Position numbers and translations under genes: made by a program. 28,719 nt of DNA from Spongospora subterranea (Eukaryota > Endomyxa > Phytomyxea > Plasmodiophorida > Plasmodiophoridae). Where the stretch lies: positions 1 to 28,719 of the forward strand of contig OUQQ01000327.1 of NCBI GenBank assembly GCA_900404475.1, in the 5' to 3' direction. This document shows positions 1 through 9,060 of the stretch, piece after piece; the stretch's first letter is position 1, and each line of letters opens with the position of its first letter. The notes under the pieces are model-generated. The model saw only the letters and a list, made by a program, of their open reading frames with translations. It was not told the DNA's origin and ran no database searches.

Positions 1-158
1 TGTTTCACAGGACAAGCAGGGCACAACAGGACACTGCTACAGTTGTATCGCTTATCGGTCTCTGTCTCCCTGTCTCTCTTTGTTTCACTTGCTGCAGTCG
101 TTCAACCCCCGCAGTTCGAGTGGCTGCGAATGATAATCGGCGTGATCAACTTTCAATC
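1..158 (+). other. 5' flank / probable 5' UTR of NAGLU
   Basis: A pyrimidine-rich run (about 57-95, alternating tctctgt and ccctgtctct blocks) ends in a ctgcag that could be a 3' splice site of a 5'-UTR intron. The stretch lies directly upstream of the NAGLU ATG at 159. No TATA-type box can be assigned. The window edge cuts whatever lies further upstream. Confidence 0.35.
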
Positions 159-2912
159 ATGTTTATCAACGGGTTTCGTTGGGTGATAACGGCATGCGCG
201 ATCATCTCTATCAGCACCTCGCAGCAGGACGTCTTGCGACAATTCGCTGAGAGGGTTGTGGGAACGGACGCTGCTTCCCATATTGAGTTCCAGCTGCTCC
301 CAGGTGATGAAGTTAAAAATGGATTGCATAGCTTCAAATACTCAACTGTTGATGGAAAATTGATAATTTCTGGAGATTCAATATCAGCTGTAACCGCTGG
401 ACTTGGATGGTATCTTAAGTAATATATTGTCAATGGGCTGTCGATATCGACATTGAACCAACAAACTGGACTGTAGATATAACGCTAACGTGCATATATC
501 TTGGAGTGGGGACCAGAAGGATTCAATAACAAATGGAACACTACCCATTGTTCTTGAGCCAGTAGTCAAAAAACGCACTGTACCAATGAGGTAAATGAAC
601 GATTTAAAAAAAAAGTATTTGAAATCATCGGTTCGATGACCCAGTGCTGTCTGTTAGCTATTACATGAATGTTTGTACCTTCTCTTATTCAACTGTCTGG
701 TGGGATTGGGCTCGCTGGGAAAGGGAACTTGATTGGATGGCTCTGAACGGAATCAACACCCCCCTTGCCTTAACAGGACAAGAGTTTGTTTGGAGACGGG
801 TCTTTGTGGAAAATTTCGGAATGAAGCGTGAAGAGCTCGACGAATTTTTTACAGGCCCGGCCTTTCTAAGTTGGCACAGGATGGGCAATTTGCGAAAATG
901 GGGCGGTCCTTTATCGGATAAATGGATTGATAAGCAAAAAGGCTTACAGCAACAAATTGTGGCTCGCGCGAGATCATTGGGCATGAAGGTCATCCTGCCG
1001 GCGTTCGCCGGACATGTCCCTGAAGCGGCTAAACGGATCTGGCCAGACGCCAACATCCAGCCAGCTTCCAAATGGAATGGGTTTCAAAGGGCGTATACTA
1101 ATGTCTTTATGGTCCAACCGGATTCTCCTGTTTTTACTGCAATAGGCAAAGCGTTTGTACAGGAGATGGTCAAAATTTATGGCACGGACCATCTATACAA
1201 TGCAGATACGTTTAACGAGGTTGGACCTTTGGGTTGAGAATCTCATACCAAAAATCTAACGTTTACAATCAGATCGCACCTACATCTTTAGACCATTCAT
1301 ATCTTGCCAATACTGCCTCTTCAACTGTACTTTTGTGGATGGTGCTGCTGTAAACCATATGACGTTTTTTGCAGTTGAAGAGTATGGCTGCAGGCGATCC
1401 TGATGCAATATGGGTTATGCAGGCCTGGCTGTTTACTGATACCTACACATGGACGGAATCAAATATTAAAGCATATCTCTCTGGAGTGTTGGACGATAAA
1501 CTGATAATTCTGGATTTGTTCTCTGAAGTTAGGCCATTTTATAATCGCAAGCAAGCATATTATGGAAAATCCTGGGTAGCGTACTCCTCTGTGTTGCGAT
1601 GAAAAAATGTGGTAATTGCGTCATGTCAGGTGTTTAACATGCTGCATAACTTTGGAGGCAACCATGGATTATACGGTATTACTCACCAAACAATGATTTT
1701 GATAGCTATGGGTTGAGAGTTGTGGCTGTCATTGTAGGACGGGCGCAGATCATCGCCACAGCCCCTTATGAAGCAATATCAAAATCCACAGGGAAAATGA
1801 TCGGTTACGGTATCGCCCCCGAAGGAATAGAACAGAATTACGTAATGTACGAGTTGATGCTTGAAGCGGCATGGAGGGATGCGCCAATTGATCTTGACAC
1901 TTGGTTCAACAAGTTTTGCCTCAGACGATATGGAGGTGAGTCGGCAAATCATGACGCAACCGTGGCATGGAAAACTCTGCGAGAAACTGTTTATAATAGC
2001 GACGACTATCAAACCAGCGTGACAAAGGTACGATTGCTGATTATGTGCAATATATCGCATGAAAATTAGTGTCAACCAGAGTATTGCTGTATTACAGCCA
2101 GCATTATATTATGAAAAGACGCCTTTCATGAATCCGGTTCCGTTTTATGAACCTGCTAAGCTTCTAGAGGCATGGTGGCATTTGCTTAAATGTGCTCCAC
2201 AATTCTCGAACAAACCCACGTATCGATATGATTTAGTGGATGTTACCAGACAGGTTTTGAGCAACTTGCTGTTGCAAGTCCTGGGCAGCGTTGCTGATGC
2301 CTTCGCAATCAAAGATCTTGATTTATTAAAGCAGCATGGAAACACATTCACTGAAATTTTGGCGAACATGGACAGAATTTTAGGATCAGATCCACAGTGG
2401 CTCCTATGGAACTGGATTGAGGGAGCCATGAGCGCTTCCGCAGATGAACCGGTTGCAGTCAGAGAAAATTTCATTTTCAACGCCAAAAACCTAATTACTT
2501 TGTCAGCTCAAGAAGGAATTTGGCTGATTATTGTTCAGCTAACATATTCCTTTGTAGGTGGGGTCCACACGGTGAAATTGAGGATTACGCCTCCAAACAG
2601 TGGTCAGGTCTCATTGATGAGTATTATCTGCCTCGCTGGAGGCTATTCTTTGATATGGTCATCGCTTCTACAGCAAACAAGCAAAAACTTGATATGAATG
2701 ATTTTCTACATAAGAGTTACAAGCTATCTCTGAAATGGCAGAAAGCAAAAACGGAAAAACTGAAGAAACGCATCGAAGGCGACTCTGTAGCGATTTCGCA
2801 AGAGCTTTTTGACAAATACTATGGGCTGGCATCGAATGCAATGCCGATCACTCGATGTAGAGTGGACGACATATTCGTATTGGATGCTGAGCCGGTGGGC
2901 GCTGTTGCTTAA
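159..2912 (+). CDS. NAGLU: Alpha-N-acetylglucosaminidase (NAGLU, GH89 family), nine exons
   Basis: Lysosomal glycoside hydrolase removing terminal alpha-GlcNAc, classically from heparan sulfate. I model exons 159-418, 477-590, 658-1219, 1273-1326, 1375-1575, 1630-1675, 1738-2027, 2080-2501 and 2558-2912; all introns are GT-AG, 48-67 nt, and the phases close to 767 codons plus stop (human enzyme 743 aa). The start is the ATG at 159, giving a hydrophobic signal peptide (about residues 5-20). Family motifs in order: YYMNVCTFSYS, WWDWARWERELDWMALNGIN, GQEFVWRRV, EFFTGPAFLSWHRMGN, LPAFAGHVPEA, DTFNE, LHNFGGNHGLYG, APEGIEQN, and the C-terminal DYASKQWSGL and YYLPRWRLF. By family analogy the two catalytic glutamates are E312 (in DTFNE) and E441 (in APEGI). 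Intron 3 falls directly after the E312 codon. The acceptor of the eighth exon could instead be at 2097. An AATAAA at 2934-2939 is a possible poly(A) signal. It is convergent with eS12, 74 bp away. Confidence 0.96.
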
Positions 2913-2986
2913 CGTGGGGTTTGCCATCGATTGAATAAAAACATGATCTAGCGATATAAAGAAGTGCAATTCTAGAAATGTATTGA

Positions 2987-3468
2987 TCAGGCCTTCTTGA
3001 CGTGCTGTAAGACTTTAAGACGGGCTTGGGACTGTTCACCCCACGACTTGATCACGACGCAAGCGCATCCGACAATCTTCACCGGCTTGCCTTCCGAGTC
3101 GATCTTGCACAGACCGGCCCATTCACCGAGCATCTTGGCGTCCTCAACCATGATCAGAGGGATCTGGCGCTGTTCGCACATGGCCTTGACCAGCTTCTTG
3201 TAGGCGGCTTCATCACAGGACGAGGCCAACAGACACAGGTGGGCTTCACGGCGATCCAGCGCCTTGACGGATTCCTTCAGGCCCCGAACCAGACCATCGT
3301 GGACCATCGATTTCTTGATCACCTCTTGTAAACATTCTTCGATGGATTTAGGGGCTTCCTCTTCCATACCGACGGCGACGTCCTCGACCCTACATAATCG
3401 CATATCTGAATAATCCAAACGGGATCGACCATGATCGTGATCACGACTAACTGTTCAGTATCCGACAT
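2987..3468 (-). CDS. RPS12: 40S ribosomal protein eS12 (RPS12), two exons
   Basis: Structural protein of the small cytosolic ribosomal subunit, L7Ae/L30e-like fold. The main exon is 3389-2987. A tiny 17-nt first exon (3468-3452, encoding MSDTE plus two bases of the next codon) is joined by a 62-nt intron (donor gttagt, acceptor tatgtag) with matching phase, giving 139 aa, close to the usual eS12 length of about 130-145. Family landmarks: LQEVIKKSMVHDGLVRGLKE, ALDRREAHLCLLASSCDE, then MLGEWAGLCKIDSEGKP and VGCACVVIKSWGEQSQA. The acidic N-terminal extension (MEEEAP) is typical of the family. An intron immediately after the start is common in ribosomal protein genes. Its promoter must lie in 3469-3728. 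Confidence 0.97.
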
Positions 3469-3728
3469 GGTTTGATTGATTGTCGATTTCTATACTCTCC
3501 ACACAACAGATGAAATTGCTTCCTCGAGTAATAATGAACGCGACGGAGTCCGCCACGGACTCCATGATCGCACTGGCCCCTGGATCGATGCGATTATATG
3601 GATATCCACTAATCCCAACTAAAGTGTTCAGTCATGACACGACCAGTGGTTCGCCAAATAATCCAGATCCGATCATGATCTAGAAAATAAGATAATTGGT
3701 AATGGTTATATTTGATTTAACTGGTGGT
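3469..3728. other. Intergenic spacer, eS12 promoter side
   Basis: 260 bp between the eS12 start and the stop of the next minus-strand gene. It must hold the eS12 promoter and the 3' end of the coiled-coil gene. It is moderately AT-rich near 3680-3720. A small palindromic stretch (ggagtccgccacggactcc, 3545-3563) can fold into a 7-bp hairpin. I recognise no core promoter element. Confidence 0.3.
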
Positions 3729-5788
3729 TCAGGATATGGCGATATGATCGATCTCGCCCTGTAATATCGAATTGGCGGCTTTCAACAGGCCGATCTGTTC
3801 ATCCTTCTCCGATACGCTCTCCAGCAATGATTGCACCAACGCCTTCAAGGCCTGCTGTTCTGCTGGCAACCTATCTCCACGCGCCGTTCCAGGCGACGAA
3901 ATCCGCAATCGCCCCTCTCCCCGAAACTTCAACAGCTGACCCTCAAATGCCGATTTATACGCCACCATTGCCTTCTTGCAATTCGCCAGTTCCAGTTCAG
4001 AGCGTACCCGTTCCGCCTCGCGTTGAGCCGTCGCTCCTTGGTTCCCTTTCGTCGCACTCAGAAGCTTCTCGAGGTCTCTACATAGGGAATCGCATCGCGC
4101 CCTTAATGCGTTTTTACAGGAAACGAGTTCCTCATTGTCGTTCATTGCAGTTTCTAGACCCTTTCTCAAATTGACACAATCTCGACACGCTCGTTCTTCA
4201 CGTTTGGGCATGCTCGGACAATCGCCGTCGTTGCAATTCGCCATTGGCTCTGACGCTACGATGGTTTCTTGCTTTTCGCCTTGTTCATGTTGGCAATGCG
4301 GCGATCGCCCTTCATTGATCCTATCCCCATTCCTTCCAGCCGAGCATTGCCCCGACCGCATCCGCCCAAGCTCCTCTTCCAACGACACGATCTCATTTCT
4401 CAACCTGTCTCTATCTGTCTGAACAACTTCCAACTGCTCCCTTCGCTGATTCAGTTCACTAGTAATCGCCGTCATCTTCTCAGACTGTCTCACCAGCTTC
4501 ATCTCCCGTTTACCCATGTTCCTCAGACGACCTTTGAGTTTGGTGTTTTCGGCGGTCAGCTTATCGCGAACGGCGAATAGCGATTGCAGTTCGATCATAA
4601 TCTGGTTGGGGTCGGATTCGTTCGGGCAATCGATCATGTGATATCGGCCATCAATCTGGTGGTTCTGACGTTCAAACGCATCCTCTGAGATGACCACATC
4701 GGGTCCGTTTTGGGAGTCCCTGGCCTGTTTCAGGGATAGGGAAAGCGCCCTGACCCCCTGTTTCAGGTGCACAATGTCCCGGTTCAATTTCTGTTGATGT
4801 TCTTCGTGCTGTTCAATGCACTCCAGATACTGCTGGATATCGGCCGATTGACGTGATATCTCCTGTTTGTCTCGATCCATTTCCTGAATCAGTTGATCGT
4901 ATGCGCATCGTAGGGCCAATAGGTCCCTTCCTTTCCCAAACAGCTCAATCGATAGTTGTCGAATGCGTCGAAACGGATTCGACTCTGGACTTTGAGCCGA
5001 TTGTGAATCCGGTTCAGATAAATCCTGAACCAACTTCCGAAATGCATAAACGAACGCATTCCTGTCCAGCCCAGATTCGAAAGCGATCAGTTGGCGAAAA
5101 CGTGGACCGGCTATGTCCAATTGCAGTAGATCAGTAGTCGATAGAACCGCAATATGATCGGATTGTAAAGAAACACGGTCGATCGTCGATTTGGGATCGT
5201 CCCATTCGATCGTTAACGATGATTTATTGGTAAATCCGATGATTCCAGAGTAGGAATGGCGACATTTAAGACGGGAGTGACCATTGATCAATGACGTTGC
5301 CATGGCAATAGCGACGTTGTCGGCCGGGACGTTGGCGATCACGGCGAAATTCGACAGCAACGCTCGAGAGCGATCCGGGACGAATTGACAGCAGAGCTGA
5401 TATCCCCAATCGTCAACGGTGGGCTGATAATGATCATATTTGACGATGGATTCCCCGTTCTGAGCCACGATCAGCTCCTGGAACCCGTATCGCTCCGTGG
5501 CGCGATACCAGCGGAAATGGCCCGGCAAAGTATGGTCGGTAAGCGAGGCGATCATAGCGCCATCCCGCCATCGTATCGTGGCCGTAGGCTGGGTGACCAT
5601 TCCCAAAGAGACGGTCAGACTGATCCCATGACCGGTCACATTGTGTCGAACCTCGTGGCTCGTAATGTTACGTCAGTGACCGGTAACGGGGAACCGACAA
5701 TACACTACAGTGTACCTTATACTAACTCCAAGTGTACAATGTCCAACGCTGACGTGCCATCATGGTCCCCGATGAGTCTGAATTGCAT
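3729..5788 (-). CDS. Large coiled-coil protein with N-terminal AIR9-like Ig domain, two exons
   Basis: The main exon runs 5651-3729. It lacks its own ATG (the frame opens at GTG), and a 66-nt first exon (5788-5723, starting MQFRLIGDHDG) joins in phase through a 71-nt intron, giving 662 aa. The N-terminal third is globular and beta-rich. It contains a segment with WYR, then YQPTVDDWGYQLCC and a following P, which resembles the Ig-like repeat of AIR9 cytoskeleton-associated proteins (pattern W-[FY]-R ... Y-x-P-x-x-D-D-x-G). A further domain follows, rich in hydrophobic strands. From about residue 235 onward the protein is mostly coiled coil, rich in Q, E, K and R, with a Cys pair region (ACRDC) near the centre. 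Seen: domain layout. Known: AIR9 relatives bind microtubules. Inferred: cytoskeletal or ciliary role. I cannot assign an orthologue. Confidence 0.75.
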
Positions 5789-6032
5789 GGAGAAATAGCG
5801 GCTTGTCGCATCCAGAGCATTGCAAATTTCCAGTGAAGTTGTTGGCGGACTATTAGTATGAGTTTGAAGAGTTCACTGGGGTCTGTGTTTTCACGATCAA
5901 ATCTGGTGCCGAACTCCGCGCTATTATCAGCGGTGAATCCGAAACAATAGCATGGTTTGATACGTTCAAGGACTGCGACTGGTTATCAACAATGAAACCA
6001 GATTCTGAATAAGCAGGCAAATAAGTCTATTT

Positions 6033-6247
6033 GTTTTGCGAAAGCGATCGAAGGAGGAATCAGATGTGGCAGGAGACGCCAGTGACAATAATTATAGCGT
6101 AATCAATGGTTCTTTTGAGTTTGGTGCAATGCTGGCAACGACACCCGAAAAATTGTGCGGTTTTTGATGGCTCTTGTACTTACAATCACTGGTATCTCCT
6201 GCCACATCTGATTTTTCCTTCGATCGCCCTCGCTTCCGCAAAACATA
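6033..6247. repeat. Foldback / MITE-like inverted repeat
   Basis: Arms of about 55-60 nt (6033-6087 and 6186-6247) are reverse complements with a few mismatches and one small indel. The core is perfect over 16 nt (cagatgtggcaggaga at 6061-6076 against 6195-6210), flanked by gcgatcgaagga (6044-6055) against 6216-6227 and gttttgcg (6033-6040) against 6237-6244. The loop is about 100 nt and has no coding content. The size and shape fit a non-autonomous foldback element or a transcript hairpin. Confidence 0.7.
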
Positions 6248-6250
6248 TAA

Positions 6251-6266
6251 ATACTCCCTCCGTCCC
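6251..6266 (+). repeat. Stowaway/mariner-like terminal motif (single end)
   Basis: The sequence tactccctccgtccca carries the CTCCCTCCGT core preceded by TA that begins many plant Stowaway MITEs and mariner-like elements. Only one end is visible; no facing reverse-complement copy was found to the right. It could be a truncated element or chance. Confidence 0.3.
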
Positions 6267-6427
6267 ATAGTGTCAGGCCGGTATACTCCGTGGGATTAAG
6301 GTGAATTTTAGCGCATGGAGGTCGTTTTATAGCTTGATGGAAAGGTCTCCGCAAGATCTACCCAGCAAGCTATGGAGTGACAAATGTTCCCCAACAGTTG
6401 CGAAAATGTGAAGCGTTAAAAATGCGG

Positions 6428-6493
6428 TTTTGCATGACCATGACGGAATGACCCGCTCAGTTTTGCATGACCATGACGGAATGACCCGCTCAG
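6428..6493. repeat. Perfect 33-bp tandem duplication
   Basis: Two identical adjacent copies of a 33-nt unit (6428-6460 and 6461-6493), beginning ttttgcatgaccatgacgga and ending cccgctcag. Perfect identity suggests a recent duplication. The unit contains the overlapping word catgaccatgac. Confidence 0.95.
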
Positions 6494-7391
6494 TCTTCTA
6501 AATTAATGTAATCGGTTCCCAAATTGATGGGGAAGATGAGCAATCAAACCACCATGTCGTTTCAAGCAACGAGCAGCGCCAGGCAATTTACCAATTGCTT
6601 CTGACGAAGTTACGAGATGGCAAGCCAGTGAAGGGTGCGTTTACAGAGATTGCTGGTCATTTCTCTGTCGGGTGGAAGACGGTCAGCCGAATCTGATTGA
6701 GCTCGCCCGACTGACAGTATCGCTCACTCAATAAACATACCGGCCAGACATTTTGGGACAAAACAGAAAGTGCGAATCGGCCAGACAGAAGGAGTCTTGC
6801 GCATCGATTTCGAAGAACATACCGCATAATCTCTCGTCTTGTCGTTGCCAATGCTCTTGAGGCGCTTTGCCTGTTAAAAATTCTCACCAACTAACATTGC
6901 TTCTAACGCTGATTCAGTGCTGTATTGTTTGACCTTGTTACGATCGTTATTCAAGTCTTCAACCAACCTTCCGAAATGTCATTTTTGATTATTGACTTCG
7001 AGTAGGCGCAAATTCGTCTAACAATGTTGTTGTTTTGAGTTGTCGTTCTGGTTCAGATGGCTAAGGGTCGGCTTGCTGATCGAGGTTATTGGCACTAGAA
7101 GAGTGTAATCAATGATTGAACGAATTCCATTAACCTAATCGGCAATGTTCACCTGGTCTGGTTGCAACCTGATTTGCTGTTGTCGTCGTGCTGCAAAAAC
7201 AGAACCGCCGAACTTAACGGGGAACGGCGGTGAGAAGGGCCTGACCTTGAACTGGTCCGTGCGGCGTTGATAACTCCGGGTCCCGGACTTTGGACATTGC
7301 GATAAATCTGTGAATCTGGGTGACGACTTGTGATAAATCGGGAATATTGAGATAATCGTTCGTGAATAAACAGCGATCTGCCATTTCATGC

Positions 7392-8074
7392 ATGAAAAGG
7401 AAAACCGATTTCTTCGTGGATGAGGCGTCGTCCGAATCGGATGCGGATTGTGATAGCGCCGACGGACCAATCGTCGTCAAGAACGCCAACAAAAAGCGTC
7501 ACAAAACAGCGTTAGTTGATGGCGATATTCGCATTGGAACATCAGTGTGAAATGACGAAAATGGTTGCTATATAGGCCATTAGAAATATCCAGCGTCAAA
7601 CCGACCACCAGGTTTCGTCAAGTTGTCAAAGGATCTGGCCGAGTTGTTCGGGATCCGCGGTTTGACGATCTCAGCGGCGCGTTCAATCAGAAAGTCTTCT
7701 CTGATACGTATGGCTTTTTAGATAAAGATCGGGAAATTGAACTGGCAACGCTGAAGCGAACATTGAAGAAGAAGTGTAAGAGCGCAACGTCCCAGGAAAG
7801 GGTGCAGGCGTCGATCAAGTCCCTGCAAGATAGCCGCGCCGTAGACGAGCACGAGAAACGGCTGAGAGATATGAGGTCAAAATGGTTCAAAGAGGAGCGT
7901 GATGCCGTCAAACAGGGCAAGAAACCGTTCTTCCTGAAGAAGAACGAGCTAAGGAAGATGGAGCTGATGGACAAGTTCGAATCGCTGAAGAAAACGGGTG
8001 GCGTCGACAAGTTCATCGCTAAACGGCGGAAGAAGAATGCGGCGAAAGATCATCGTTGGCTGGCCCATGAATGA
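7392..8074 (+). CDS. RRP36: Ribosomal RNA processing protein 36 homologue (RRP36), two exons
   Basis: Nucleolar protein required for early cleavages of pre-rRNA in 18S maturation. Exons are 7392-7510 and 7576-8074, with a 65-nt intron (donor gttagt, acceptor tatatag) in phase 2, giving 205 aa. The join rebuilds the conserved core: HKTA then PLEISSVKPTTRFRQVV, followed by RDPRFDDLSGAFNQKVFSDTYGFLD, the family signature. The C-terminal half is highly charged and basic (KKKCKS, KQGKKPFFLKKNELRK, KRRKKNAAKDHRW), as in yeast and animal Rrp36. The N-terminus is acidic and serine-rich. A shorter 29-nt intron (7547-7575) would also keep the frame but would be anomalously small, and the longer intron gives the better protein. 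It is convergent with Rab23, 43 bp away. Confidence 0.93.
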
Positions 8075-8117
8075 TATAAAACATTGCTATAATTTATGTT
8101 CAATGGGTTTTTGTTCA

Positions 8118-8918
8118 TCAGAGAACAACGCAGAAAGATTTCTTTTTCCCAGTTCTCTGCCTAGACGGCTCCAGTTTGAACGTGTCCTTAGGGCTGATGG
8201 CGTCCGTCCTGGGATCAGCTCCTGGGGGATCCATGGCCTTCTTGGCGGCTTTAGGTTTCGAGGGAGGAGCGCCGCTTTTATCCAAAAACTGCTCGGCTAG
8301 ATATTGGAACACTAAAGGGAGAAATGTGGATCAGTGAATATTGTTGAGCAGGTAATTGATGATATTTACCTTCCTCGACCATCTTATTTTCTTTCGTACA
8401 GACACGATAGAGCTTCAGGTTGAATTGTTTGGCGAGGGCCTCTGCTTCTGTCTGGGTTGTCGTCGATTTCGACAGCAGATCCGCTTTGGTTTGAACGATG
8501 ACCTCGGCGAGGCCATCGCCGCATTCGTCCTGAACACGAGCTCTCCACTTCGGAATCGCATCGAACGAATCCCGATCCACCGTGCTAAACGCATAGACGA
8601 CGGCTCCGGCGCCTCTGTAGTAGTTTTTGGTGATCTCGCTGAACATTTCTTGGCCAGCCGTGTCCCATAGCATGAGCTTGATCGTTTTCCCTTGACCGCC
8701 CATCTCCAGGTCCCTCTCCATGAAATCAGTCCCGATTGTTTTCTTGTATTGCCCTGTGAAATCCCCAGTGGCGAACCGAGTGATCATACTAGTTTTCCCG
8801 ACCTGCCCATTGCCGACGACAATCACTTTTAGAAAACCTATCAATCCCAGCAAAAATTATTGGGCCGGAACGGCGATGAGAACCTGTTAAGTTTACTATC
8901 AATGTCTTCCTCTTGCAT
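8118..8918 (-). CDS. RAB23: Rab23-type small GTPase, three exons
   Basis: Membrane-anchored GTPase. In animals Rab23 works at the cilium and in Hedgehog-type trafficking. Exons are 8918-8897, 8837-8370 and 8311-8118, with introns of 59 and 58 nt in phase, giving 227 aa (human 237). The first exon encodes MQEEDID, matching the short acidic Rab23 start. G motifs: P-loop GNGQVGKT (16-23), switch I with YKKTIGTDF (38-46), DTAGQE (66-71), and a TKAD in place of NKxD. The ALAKQFNLKLYRVCTKE and MVEEVFQYLAEQFL blocks are typical of Rab23. The C-terminus is basic and ends in a single prenylation box CVVL, unlike the double-Cys tail of most Rabs but like Rab23. The TKAD substitution is conservative for guanine recognition but worth noting. 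Confidence 0.94.
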
Positions 8919-9060
8919 TCTCCTCAGAATCCCACAGCCCAGGATCGGGATTGTCGCCACACAAATGGCCAAGTCTGTTGGCGAAATGGAGTTTGGTTTA
9001 GCTGAACGTCATAGAGTACGGTCTCGGCGATGAAAGATCAAGAGATGATCGGAAATTTGA

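Larger units (their letters stand above)
5789..7391. other. 1.6-kb gene-free spacer with repeat structures
   Basis: No conserved coding region was found on either strand; the short open frames here have no family features. The spacer contains a long inverted repeat (6033-6247), a Stowaway-like terminal motif (6251-6266) and a 33-bp tandem duplication (6428-6493), listed separately. The upstream regions of the coiled-coil gene (-) and RRP36 (+) diverge from it, so both promoters should lie at its ends. Confidence 0.5.

Noticed and set aside
3827..4580. Several plus-strand open frames rich in Pro, Ser, Arg
   Set aside because: Antisense shadows of the coiled-coil gene, whose repetitive Gln/Glu codons open the opposite strand.
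6103..6890. Two short minus-strand open frames
   Set aside because: No family features; the first overlaps the loop and arm of the foldback, and neither has a credible context.
7547..7575. 29-nt intron in RRP36
   Set aside because: Keeps the frame but is far shorter than every other intron here; the 65-nt intron with donor gttagt gives a better match to the family core.
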